Positions 25,381 to 32,950 are shown, counted from the stretch's first letter. The stretch is 64,000 nucleotides of DNA from Actinomyces radicidentis (GCF_001553565.1 NZ_CP014228.1:558001-622000), one strand, 5' to 3'. Numbers and translations are program-made. Notes: generated from the sequence alone by a model not told the origin.

Positions 25381-27599
25381 ACGCCGCCGAACGCACAAGC
25401 GCCCTCGTGTCCGCCGACCTGACCCCGCCCGGAGGGCCTGGCCTGGCACCCGCCGAAGGCGGGCTGCCCGTCGTCGATCCGAATGTCGCGAACCCGGTTC
25501 TCGCCGTCGAGGACCTTCTCGAAGAAAACGGCTATACGGCTGCACAGAGCGATTCCGCTGGCTCCGACACGACCGCCGATCTCAGCTCTGACCTGGGATC
25601 TACCGCCGCAATTCATGCGCGGCCTTCCTTGGGTGGCCGCGCATCCGTTTCAGAAACGGCTGCACAGGCGCCTACTTCGGCTACACCCGTGGACTTCGCC
25701 GAGATGGACGTGCCGGGGGCCGATCCCGGTGATGAGGTTGAGGCGTTCGTGGTCGAATCCACGACCGCGCAGGTCGCCGAGGCGAAGGATTTTTTCGCCC
25801 GGGCGAAGGCTGCGGAGAGCTCGGAGCAGGTGAAGCGCGCACGGATGCAGTCGCGCGTGTTCTCGGTGATGCAGTACCGGGAGCACCCGGAGACCGGCGA
25901 GGTCATGCTCACGCAGGAGCAGATCGACGAGGGCCTCGCGGCGCTGGGCGATCGCCTCCACCGCTGGGCCTACGTGTGGCACCCGTACGACCGCCTGGTC
26001 GAGGTGGACGAGGGCACCGGCGAGACGGTGTGCTGCGGAATCAAGGGCCTGCACGCGCACATGGTGCTGTGGGTCGCCGATGCGGACGGTCCGCGCCCCA
26101 CGATCCGCACGGTCTCCGATGCCTTCTCGATCCCTTCGGCGCGGGTGAAGCCGCCGAAGGAGACCGCGGAGCAGGACGGCACCGAGCACAAGGGCCGAGG
26201 CGCTGCGGAGAAGGCGTTTTTCGACCTCGCCGAGTACCTGCCGCACGAATCGCGCGGGAGGGACGCAACCCCCGGCATCCACCAGTCGGATCGGCACTAC
26301 CTCGTGGACAAGACGCAGGAGGGCAAGCCCGGCAAGTACCAGTACGGGCGCGGGCGGATCGTCGCGAACTTCGATTTCGGCCGGGAGCTGGACGCGCACA
26401 TGGCGATGCGCCGCACCGCCGCGGAGGGCGGCGGCAGCGCGAAGCTGAGCAAGCTCTTCCAGGCCGTGGACAAGGGTTCGCTGACGCTGAAGCAGGTCCG
26501 TGATCAGGAGCCTGCGATCTACTTTGCGAAGGGCAACCTGGCGCATTTTCAGAAGCTGCGCGGCGACTTCCTCTCGCACCAGGACGCGCCGGAGTCGGTC
26601 ATGAACTTCTACGTGTTCGGCGAGGGCGGCACGGACAAGGACCTGCTCGCGAAGGCGCTCGCTCGCGCCCTGACCCCGGACGCGGACAAGCCGTACTTCA
26701 AGGTCGGCGGCGAGAACGTCTCGTGGGAGGGATACGACGGCGAGCCGGTCGTGATCTGGGAGGACATGCGCGTCGGCGACATGATCCGCACGGCGAAGAG
26801 CCGGGGAATGCTCTTCCGCATTCTCGGCCCGTGGCGCGAGCCGGACGAGAAGCCGGTCGTGAACATCAAGGGGTCCAAGACGCAGCTGCTCAACCGGGTG
26901 AACATTGTGACGGGGCCTGAGGGTTACGAGGAGTTCCTCCGGGGCTTGGCGGGCGAGTACGAGTCGATGCAGGGCGGAGTTCGGGTCAAGCACCATCCGG
27001 AGAACCTCGGGCAGGGGTTCCGCCGCTTCCCGGTGATCATCCCGGTGGCCGAGCGTGAGTTCTCGATCTTCGTGAACTCCGGCGTGCTCAACGGCACCCG
27101 CGAGTACCAGAGCTACGAGCGGTACGAGCACATGCGCCAGGACCTGGAGCTGCTGGCACGCAAGTGCAAGGCGATCAAGGACACCGCCGAGCGGGAGCGC
27201 GTTCGCGGTGCGATCGAGGCGCGCACGGTCGCGCCGATCGTGGAGCAGCACGACCGGATCGCATGCCCTGAGCTGGACGCGATTGACGCGGACGATCTGT
27301 TCGCGGAGTTCGCCGGGGTCGGGCAGCCAATCCCGCAGAGTTCCGTCGAGGTCGCAGTTGCACCGAGTGAGCCGAGCCCCCGCGATCGCTGCATCTGCGA
27401 CGAGTGGCAGGGCTACGCCCTGGACCACACCGAGTCCTGCCCGATCCGCACGGATGCCGAGGCGGCGCTGGCGGAGATGCGCCAGCGCGAGGCCGAGCGC
27501 GAAGCGGCGGCGGAGGTCCACCGTCAGGCCGAGCTTGAGCGGAAGGTCGCGCGGCTCCGCGCGAACGGCGGCCTGCTGGTCGTGGGAGGTGCACGATGA
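25377..27599 (+). CDS. rep: Replication protein with HUH and helicase-like domains
   Basis: A 740-residue protein. After a 110-residue disordered N-terminus, an HUH-type endonuclease domain is suggested by GLHAHMVLWV (His-x-His) with later YLVDKTQEGKPGKYQYG. A C-terminal ATPase domain shows FGEGGTDKDLLAKALARAL as a Walker A-like loop, with Asp where Gly precedes the Lys in GTGKS, and VVIWEDMR as Walker B. A Cys pair (CICDEW) lies near the end. This layout matches rolling-circle Rep proteins with a fused SF3-like helicase. ATG at 25377 overlaps the preceding stop. It should allow the excised element to replicate as a plasmid. Confidence 0.72.
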   Translation: MNAAERTSALVSADLTPPGGPGLAPAEGGLPVVDPNVANPVLAVEDLLEENGYTAAQSDSAGSDTTADLSSDLGSTAAIHARPSLGGRASVSETAAQAPTSATPVDFAEMDVPGADPGDEVEAFVVESTTAQVAEAKDFFARAKAAESSEQVKRARMQSRVFSVMQYREHPETGEVMLTQEQIDEGLAALGDRLHRWAYVWHPYDRLVEVDEGTGETVCCGIKGLHAHMVLWVADADGPRPTIRTVSDAFSIPSARVKPPKETAEQDGTEHKGRGAAEKAFFDLAEYLPHESRGRDATPGIHQSDRHYLVDKTQEGKPGKYQYGRGRIVANFDFGRELDAHMAMRRTAAEGGGSAKLSKLFQAVDKGSLTLKQVRDQEPAIYFAKGNLAHFQKLRGDFLSHQDAPESVMNFYVFGEGGTDKDLLAKALARALTPDADKPYFKVGGENVSWEGYDGEPVVIWEDMRVGDMIRTAKSRGMLFRILGPWREPDEKPVVNIKGSKTQLLNRVNIVTGPEGYEEFLRGLAGEYESMQGGVRVKHHPENLGQGFRRFPVIIPVAEREFSIFVNSGVLNGTREYQSYERYEHMRQDLELLARKCKAIKDTAERERVRGAIEARTVAPIVEQHDRIACPELDAIDADDLFAEFAGVGQPIPQSSVEVAVAPSEPSPRDRCICDEWQGYALDHTESCPIRTDAEAALAEMRQREAEREAAAEVHRQAELERKVARLRANGGLLVVGGAR

Positions 27600-27901
27600 G
27601 TACCTTCGACGGCCAGCCGCAGCCGATTCGTCAGGGCTCCGGTGGAGCGCTGGCGGATCGGGCTGCATGCCCGCGCAGCGGCCCCCGGAGGGCCCCGGGA
27701 ACCTTGGAGCGCAGCGGAAAGGTGTATGGGGCTACACCTTCCGTTCCGGAGGTTGTCGCAGAGGCTCCACATCAGGGCGCAGGGTCCCAGATGTGGAGGG
27801 GCGATGACCTCCGGAACGGAAGGCCCCACGGGAGTGCCGCCGGAGGCTCCGGGGCACGTCGCGCAGCGGCGGGCGTCGGATCATCGGGAGGTGCGCGATG
27901 A
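27596..27901 (+). CDS. Coupling ORF between rep and relaxase, containing the oriT-like dyads
   Basis: A 101-codon frame whose ATG overlaps the rep stop and whose stop overlaps the relaxase start (ATGA on both sides). Its first 30 codons have normal third-position bias. The middle encodes a strong nested inverted repeat, and the product (SGKVYGATPSVPEVVAEAPHQG) resembles nothing known. It stands where the left element has mobC but has no MobC-like segment. It may be mainly a spacer that keeps ribosomes moving across an oriT. Confidence 0.45.
   Translation: MSTFDGQPQPIRQGSGGALADRAACPRSGPRRAPGTLERSGKVYGATPSVPEVVAEAPHQGAGSQMWRGDDLRNGRPHGSAAGGSGARRAAAGVGSSGGAR
27719..27823. other. Nested inverted repeats, candidate oriT or replication site
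   Basis: Three perfect dyads: AAGGTGTA (27719-27726) with TACACCTT (27733-27740); CCTTCCGTTCCGGAGGT (27737-27753) with its complement (27807-27823); and, inside the latter, CTCCACATC (27765-27773) with GATGTGGAG (27790-27798). The block ends 75 bases before the relaxase start. Relaxase nick regions usually lie beside such dyads directly upstream of the mob gene. Confidence 0.6.
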
Positions 27902-29163
27902 GCTACACGGCAACTTTTGACGCGAGCCACAAGGTCAAGGCGTCAGGCGCTCACGCGACGAACTTCGTTCGCCACATCGCCCGCGATGCGGATCAGGCCG
28001 CGGGGTTCTCCTTCGCTCAGCGGAACCCGAACATCGATCCGGCGCGCACGTCGATGAACATCACGATGGTCAACGACGGCAACGGAGGTTGGCGTGCCCC
28101 GGTCGTGACGCAGGACGAGAAGGGCAACGACCGGCCGCCGTCGGCAGAGCTGACGGACTATCTGGACGCGCGCCTGGCGACGGTCGAGAAGAAGATCAAG
28201 GCCGACGCGGTGGCGATGCGCCCCCTCGTCTTGCAGCTCGATCCGAAGTGGTCCGCCGAGCACAACCCGGACTGGCGCGAGGACGGTCTGAACGCCGAAG
28301 CAGAGCAGTACATCGGCACGCAGCTCGACTGGGCCGCCCAGGAGTTCGGGCAGCAGAACCTTCCGGGCTACTCCGTGCATATGGATGAGACGAATCCTCA
28401 ACTCCAGCTCCTGTTCACCCCGGTGACGGAGGACGGGAGGCTGAGCCAGAAGGACTTTTTCAAGGGTCCCGGCGATCTCCAGCGCCAGCACAAGGCGCAC
28501 CGCCAGGCGCTGGCCGATGCCGGGTACGACGTCGAGTTCAAGGTCACCAAGCGCTCGAAGGAGCACCTGAGCAGCGAGGAGTTCGCCAAGAAGGTTGACC
28601 AGGCCCGCGAACGGGCCGCTGAGGCCGCGCAGCACCTCGCCACGGTCCGCGAGCAGGTCGAACAGTCGGACTTCGGCCAGTTCTTCGAGCAGCAGCATCC
28701 AGAGGCGTTCGGCCAGGTGCTGGACGAGTACACGAACGAGATCGAGCAGCGCATCCGCGCGCAGGAGGAGCAGGGACATGGACAGCATCACCGCGATGGC
28801 CACGGCGAGGGCGACGGAGAAGATCGAGCAGCAGCGGACTACGGAGATGCTGGAGACGTTGGTCTCGAAGCACGCCGCCGTCGAGCAGCAGCTCACGACG
28901 CTGACGAAGGCCGTGAGGGACCTCACCGGGCATCAGAAGATCATGGACGAGGAGCTGACGAAGCGGATCGACCGGGCGTCGATCTCGCAGCCGTCCGCCA
29001 GCACGTCGCCGCAGATCGCGAGCGTCGAGAGCAGGCTGAGCGAGATCGAGAGCACGCTCGGCGAGTTCGCGCAGAGTCTCGACGGGAAGCGTTTGAGCGC
29101 CGCGTCGCAGAGCTTGGTCGCGGAGGCGCAGAAGAATTGCGCGGCTACGGCCTCGGCGATTGA
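27898..29163 (+). CDS. MobV/Pre-like relaxase with altered histidine motif
   Basis: A 421-residue protein. The N-terminal 250 residues follow the MobV (pMV158 MobM) plan: an N-terminal HIARDAD segment, the central GYSVHMDETNPQLQLLFTPV, and TEDGRLSQKDFF. In typical MobV proteins the second motif is H-x-D-E-x-x-P-H-x-H; here both later histidines are Gln (PQLQ). The C-terminal 120 residues are charged and nearly identical to the end of the left element's relaxase (REQAERDREHARRVRAES), although the N-terminal domains are unrelated. The last 386 bases also encode the MbeB-like protein in another frame. Whether it can still nick DNA is uncertain. Confidence 0.75.
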   Translation: MSYTATFDASHKVKASGAHATNFVRHIARDADQAAGFSFAQRNPNIDPARTSMNITMVNDGNGGWRAPVVTQDEKGNDRPPSAELTDYLDARLATVEKKIKADAVAMRPLVLQLDPKWSAEHNPDWREDGLNAEAEQYIGTQLDWAAQEFGQQNLPGYSVHMDETNPQLQLLFTPVTEDGRLSQKDFFKGPGDLQRQHKAHRQALADAGYDVEFKVTKRSKEHLSSEEFAKKVDQARERAAEAAQHLATVREQVEQSDFGQFFEQQHPEAFGQVLDEYTNEIEQRIRAQEEQGHGQHHRDGHGEGDGEDRAAADYGDAGDVGLEARRRRAAAHDADEGREGPHRASEDHGRGADEADRPGVDLAAVRQHVAADRERREQAERDREHARRVRAESRREAFERRVAELGRGGAEELRGYGLGD

Positions 29164-29653
29164 CGGGCTCAAGGTGCAGGCCGCGGCGAACCAGAAGCTC
29201 GTGAGCCAGGTCGGCGGTGCGGTGCAGCGGATCGAGAAGCGCACCGAGGAGCGCGTGCAGAAGGCCGTCGAGCAGGTCGCCGGGGATGCCTCGACCACGA
29301 TGACGGCGAACCTCGACGCCGCGAACGAGCGGGCCGAGCGGATCATCGCCGCGACAGCGAAGGTTGAGGCGCGCCAGCTCTGGAGCGCCGCCGCCGCGAT
29401 GCTCCTCGCGCTCGTGCCGCTCGCGATGCTGGTCGCGGGCGTCTGGATGGCCGCAGCGGGCCTCATCACGGGTGCTCAGTGGGCGCTGGACGTGGACGGG
29501 AGCGTGTGGCTCGGCATCGGGCGGTGGCTCGTAGTCGGCGCTGGCCTCGCCGGGGCCGGCTACGCCCTCTTCGCCTCCGCCCGCTGGGTCGTCGGCCTCG
29601 CGGAGACGTGGAAGGGCCGCGGGATGCCGTCATGGCCCCGCTGGCGGAGGTGA
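28778..29653 (+). CDS. MbeB/MobB-like membrane protein overlapping the relaxase (right copy)
   Basis: A 291-residue paralogue of the protein at 20018-20920, with the same frame relation to its relaxase and the same ribosome-binding context (GGAGGAGCAGGGAC before ATG). The first 80 residues differ from the left copy; from IASVESRLSEIESTLGEFAQ onward the two are about 85-90% alike, including the membrane region (LLALVPLAMLVAGVWMAAAG, WLVVGAGLAGAGYALFA). The conserved helical stalk plus C-terminal membrane anchor suggests it links the relaxosome to the membrane; this is inferred. Confidence 0.65.
   Translation: MDSITAMATARATEKIEQQRTTEMLETLVSKHAAVEQQLTTLTKAVRDLTGHQKIMDEELTKRIDRASISQPSASTSPQIASVESRLSEIESTLGEFAQSLDGKRLSAASQSLVAEAQKNCAATASAIDGLKVQAAANQKLVSQVGGAVQRIEKRTEERVQKAVEQVAGDASTTMTANLDAANERAERIIAATAKVEARQLWSAAAAMLLALVPLAMLVAGVWMAAAGLITGAQWALDVDGSVWLGIGRWLVVGAGLAGAGYALFASARWVVGLAETWKGRGMPSWPRWRR
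29014..29653 (+). repeat. Direct repeat copy 2 (640 bp), partner at 20281-20920
   Basis: Same orientation and co-linear with the left copy without indels. Differences are scattered single substitutions. Confidence 0.8.
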
Positions 29654-29705
29654 CCCCAGCTCTCGAGGGCAAGCGCGCGGAGCGCGTGCGGCAGAACTCC
29701 CCAGA

Positions 29706-29755
29706 GTGACAATAGGTCAGCCACTACTGTATAGTTCAGTGCATGCTGACTATTG
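29706..29755 (+). promoter_or_regulatory. Promoter and operator dyad of the metal regulator, probably leaderless
   Basis: GTGACA (29706-29711) and TATAGT (29730-29735) are 18 bases apart. The ATG at 29743 begins 7 bases after the -10 box, about where transcription would start, so the mRNA is probably leaderless. A dyad CAATAGGTCAGC (29710-29721) / GCTGACTATTG (29745-29755) flanks the promoter and is a likely repressor site. Confidence 0.65.
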
Positions 29756-30102
29756 CTTCTCGCCTCGACGTCATGAACCGGCTGGGCCGGGCCATGGCGG
29801 ACCCGACGCGCTCCCGGATCCTGATGACCCTGCTGGACGGGCCGAGCTACCCGGCCGTGCTCTCGCGCGAGCTGGAGCTGACGCGTTCGAACGTGTCGAA
29901 CCACCTGACCTGTCTTCGCGACTGCGGGATCGTGGTCGCCGAGCCCGAGGGTCGGCAGACGCGCTACGAGATCGCCGACCCGCACCTCGCGGCGGCGCTC
30001 ACGGCGCTGGTGGACGTGACGCTGGCCGTGGACGAGCACGCGCCGTGCTTGGACGCCGCGTGCACTGTGCCGCGCTGCTGCGGGACGGGAGCGGGCGCGT
30101 GA
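29743..30102 (+). CDS. cmtR: CmtR-like ArsR/SmtB metal-sensing repressor
   Basis: A 119-residue winged-helix repressor of the ArsR/SmtB family. The recognition helix LTRSNVSNHLTCLRDCG carries the two Cys (C-x-x-x-C) that, with a C-terminal Cys, bind Cd(II)/Pb(II) in mycobacterial CmtR. The tail here has several candidates (APCLDAACTVPRCC). It should repress itself and the ATPase until metal binds. Its stop overlaps the GTG start of the ATPase gene (GTGA). The symbol rests on motif similarity. Confidence 0.85.
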   Translation: MLTIASRLDVMNRLGRAMADPTRSRILMTLLDGPSYPAVLSRELELTRSNVSNHLTCLRDCGIVVAEPEGRQTRYEIADPHLAAALTALVDVTLAVDEHAPCLDAACTVPRCCGTGAGA

Positions 30103-32000
30103 GCGCGGCGTGCGGCTGCGACGAGCCGGAGACCCGGGTCGGCGAGGAAGCCGATGAGGAGCAGGAGCGTCCGTGGTGGCGTGACCGCGGGATCATGGTC
30201 CCGGTGCTCTCCGGCGTCGCCTTCGGCACGGGCCTGGTCCTGGAATGGACAGGGGCGGAGGTCCCGGCGCTGGTGGCGTTCTGGATCGGCCTGCTGCTGG
30301 GCGCGTCGACGTTCACCCCGGGCGCGATCCGCAAGCTGTTCAAGGGCAAGCTGGGCATCGGCCTGCTGATGACGATCAGCGCGGTCGGCGCGGTGATCCT
30401 CGGCTACGTCGAGGAGGCCGCCGCCTTGGCGTTCCTGTACTCCATCGCCGAAGCGCTGGAGGACAAGGCCATGGACCGCGCCCGCGGCGGGCTGCGGGCT
30501 CTCCTCAAGCTCGTCCCGGAGACCGCGACCATCCGGCGGGACGGCGCGCCCGTGGAGGTCGCCGCGAAGGACCTCCAGGTCGGGCAGCTCATGCTGGTGC
30601 GCCCCGGCGAGCGGATCGCGACCGACGGCATCGTCCGCACAGGTCGGTCGAGCCTGGATACCTCCGCGATCACCGGCGAGTCGATCCCGGTCGAGGTCGA
30701 GCCCGGCGACGCGGTGTCGGCCGGGGCGATCAACACCGCCGGTGCCCTGGAGGTCGAGGCGACCGCGGCGGGTACGGACAACTCGCTGACCACGATCGTG
30801 GAGCTGGTCGAGCAGGCGCAGGCCGAGAAGGGAGACCGCGCTCGGCTGGCCGACCGGATCGCCCGACCCCTCGTGCCCGGCGTGCTGATCCTCGCCGCTC
30901 TCGTCGCGATCATCGGCTCGCTGCTCGGCGACCCGGAGCTGTGGATCACCCGCGCCCTCGTGGTGCTCGTCGCCGCGTCGCCGTGCGCGCTGGCGATCTC
31001 CGTCCCGCTCACCGTCGTCGCCGCGATCGGCTCGGCGAGCCGGTTCGGCGTGATCATCAAGTCCGGTGCCGTGTTCGAGCGCTTCGGCGTGATCCGCCAC
31101 GTCGCCGTCGACAAGACCGGCACCCTCACCCGCAACGAGCCCGCCGTCACCGCCGTCCTCACCGCCGACGGCGTGACCGAGGCGCAGGCCCTGGCCTGGG
31201 CGGCATCCCTGGAGCAGCACAGCACCCACCCGCTGGCCGCCGCGATCACCGCCGCCGCACCCGGAGCCCCCGCCGCCCTGGAAGTCACCGAGCAGGCCGG
31301 GCACGGCATCGAAGGCACCCTCGACGGGGCCCGGGTCACCGTCGGCAGCCCTCGCTGGCTGGACTCGGGGACGCTCAAGGACCAGGTCGCGGGCCTGGAG
31401 GAGCAGGGCATGACCGTCGTCATTGTGCACCTCGACGGGGTCCCGGTCGCCGCGATCGGGGTCCGCGACGAGCTGCGCCCCGAGGTCCCAGAGGTCGTGC
31501 GCACCCTCGCGGCCCAGGGCGTCGGGATGACTATGCTCACCGGCGACAACGCCCGCACCGCCCGCGCGCTGGCCGCGCAGGCCGGGATCGGGGACGTGCG
31601 CGCCGAGCTGCGTCCCGAGGACAAGGCCGCCGCGATCAGCGAGCTGGGCAGGCACGGCTCGGTCGCGATGATCGGCGACGGCATCAACGACGCCCCCGCC
31701 CTGGCGGCCGCGGACATCGGCATCGCGATGGGCGCGACCGGCTCCGATGCCGCGATCGAGTCCGCCGACGTCGCCTTCACCGGCCACGACCTGCGGCTCC
31801 TCCCGCGGGCGTTCGACCACGCCCGCCGCGGCAGGCACATCATCAACCAGAACATCATCCTGTCCCTGCTGATCATCACCGCCCTGCTGCCGCTCGCCCT
31901 GTTCGGCGTACTCGGCCTCGCAGCGGTGGTGCTCGTGCACGAGATCGCCGAGGTGATAGTGATCCTCAACGGGCTCCGCGCCGCCAGGACGAGGAAGTAG
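30099..32000 (+). CDS. P1B-type heavy-metal-exporting ATPase
   Basis: A 633-residue P-type ATPase. TGES (actuator) is in AITGESIPVEVE, the phosphorylation motif in VDKTGTLTRNEPA, the nucleotide region in MLTGDNARTARA and the hinge GDGINDAPALA. The metal-binding membrane motif is SPC (ASPCALAIS) and the last helix has HEIAEVIVILN, the pair typical of P1B-4 pumps (Co/Zn/Cd: CtpD, CtpJ, CoaT) rather than the CPC of CadA/ZntA. The N-terminus is short with CGCDEPE and no full metal-binding domain. Translated from GTG overlapping cmtR. Together they form the right element's metal-resistance cargo. Confidence 0.9.
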   Translation: MSAACGCDEPETRVGEEADEEQERPWWRDRGIMVPVLSGVAFGTGLVLEWTGAEVPALVAFWIGLLLGASTFTPGAIRKLFKGKLGIGLLMTISAVGAVILGYVEEAAALAFLYSIAEALEDKAMDRARGGLRALLKLVPETATIRRDGAPVEVAAKDLQVGQLMLVRPGERIATDGIVRTGRSSLDTSAITGESIPVEVEPGDAVSAGAINTAGALEVEATAAGTDNSLTTIVELVEQAQAEKGDRARLADRIARPLVPGVLILAALVAIIGSLLGDPELWITRALVVLVAASPCALAISVPLTVVAAIGSASRFGVIIKSGAVFERFGVIRHVAVDKTGTLTRNEPAVTAVLTADGVTEAQALAWAASLEQHSTHPLAAAITAAAPGAPAALEVTEQAGHGIEGTLDGARVTVGSPRWLDSGTLKDQVAGLEEQGMTVVIVHLDGVPVAAIGVRDELRPEVPEVVRTLAAQGVGMTMLTGDNARTARALAAQAGIGDVRAELRPEDKAAAISELGRHGSVAMIGDGINDAPALAAADIGIAMGATGSDAAIESADVAFTGHDLRLLPRAFDHARRGRHIINQNIILSLLIITALLPLALFGVLGLAAVVLVHEIAEVIVILNGLRAARTRK

Positions 32001-32026
32001 GAGGGATCATCGAGTGCTATAACTCC

Positions 32027-32046
32027 GATACGCGCTAGCGCATGTC
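32027..32046. other. att-like site at the right end of the island
   Basis: GATACGCGCTAGCGCATGTC matches the site at 23246-23265 at 17 of 20 positions, all differences being transitions. To its right the sequence is LLM coding DNA (minus strand VIDMR), so the right half is chromosomal attB and the crossover lies in or beside GCTAGC. Confidence 0.7.
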
Positions 32047-32286
32047 GATGACGCCGGTGCCGACCTCGAGGTGCTTGGTGCGGGCACCGGCCGCGGCGAG
32101 CAGCGGCATGGGCGAGGAGTGCTGGGCGGCGTAGTGGTGGACGCGCCAGGAGGCGTTGTTGACGCCGATCTCGTCGGCGCCGACAACGATCTCGACCGCG
32201 TCGTGGAGGGCCTGGGCGGCGTCGGGGGCACCGTGGCCGAGGCCCTCGCCGTAATGGCCGAAGGACAGGAATCCGAATCACTTCAT
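32035..32286 (-). pseudogene. N-terminal part of the split LLM flavin-dependent oxidoreductase
   Basis: From ATG at 32286 the frame reads M-K-stop-F-G-F-L-S-F-G-H-Y-G-E-G and continues through NNASWRVHHYAAQHSSPMPLLAAAGARTKHLEVGTGVIDMR, the standard N-terminus of luciferase-like monooxygenases, before TAG at the att core. The rest of what appears to be the same gene is at 14783-15526. The TGA at codon 3 (32280-32278), where CGA or AAG would be expected, is a second lesion. The gene cannot be functional. Confidence 0.78.
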
Positions 32287-32321
32287 GGAAGGTTAAACCA
32301 TCTGAAATCTCGGAACATGAC

Positions 32322-32345
32322 CAGCCCCTCAGCGCAGTGGGGCTG
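32322..32345. terminator. Short hairpin between LLM fragment and GNAT gene
   Basis: CAGCCCC pairs with GGGGCTG around a 10-base loop. It lies 21 bases after the GNAT stop on the minus strand and could terminate that transcript. Confidence 0.45.
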
Positions 32346-32365
32346 ACGCGGCGCTGATGCTCGCG

Positions 32366-32950
32366 TCACTCCCCGGTCGGGACTCGCCCGGAGGTGTCCA
32401 TCCAGAGGAGGACGCCCTCGCCGCCCTCGAAGGTGATGCCGGCGAGCTCCTCGACCCGCGCCAGCTCCTCGAAGCCGACGGCGAGGTGCACGGCGAGGGA
32501 GGCGTGGTTCGTCGCGTTGACGACGCTGTGGAGCACAGCCCCCGGGCTCTGCTCGGCGACGGCGTCGGCCACGGCCGACAGCAGGGCCCGGCCGATGCCG
32601 TGCCTCCGGGCATCCGGGTCGACGACCATCCCGGAGACCATCCAGCCCGGCGCCATCTGCGCCGAGGCGGCCATGCCCTCGGGCATGGGGAAGGCGCCGG
32701 AGAGCGCGACCGGGGTGAGCTGGGCGTCGATGGGGTGCTCGTCAGTGGTGGCCGGGACGAGCGCGAGGAGGAGGACCGGGAGGGCCCCGATCATGCGGGG
32801 CGCCTCCTCGAGGGCCTCGTCGACGTCCTGACCGCGCAGGGCGAGGAGCTGGGCGACGCGCGGCGCGTCAGCGGGCTCGGCCGGGCGGATGACGATGCCT
32901 GAGACGGGAGTGCCGTGGGCGTCGGGCTCGTAGGGGGCGAAGTCGTTCAC
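32366..32950 (-). CDS. GNAT N-acetyltransferase
   Basis: A 194-residue GNAT (from GTG at 32950, preceded by GGAGGGTGGGGGA; an in-frame ATG at 32989 would add 13 residues). It begins IVIRPAEPADAPRVAQLLALRG and has the acetyl-CoA motif VVDPDARRHGIGRALLSAVAD (R-x-x-G-x-G/A type) followed by NATNHASLAVHLAVGFEEL. The acceptor cannot be told. It directly borders the island's right end. Confidence 0.85.
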   Translation of the reverse strand: MNDFAPYEPDAHGTPVSGIVIRPAEPADAPRVAQLLALRGQDVDEALEEAPRMIGALPVLLLALVPATTDEHPIDAQLTPVALSGAFPMPEGMAASAQMAPGWMVSGMVVDPDARRHGIGRALLSAVADAVAEQSPGAVLHSVVNATNHASLAVHLAVGFEELARVEELAGITFEGGEGVLLWMDTSGRVPTGE

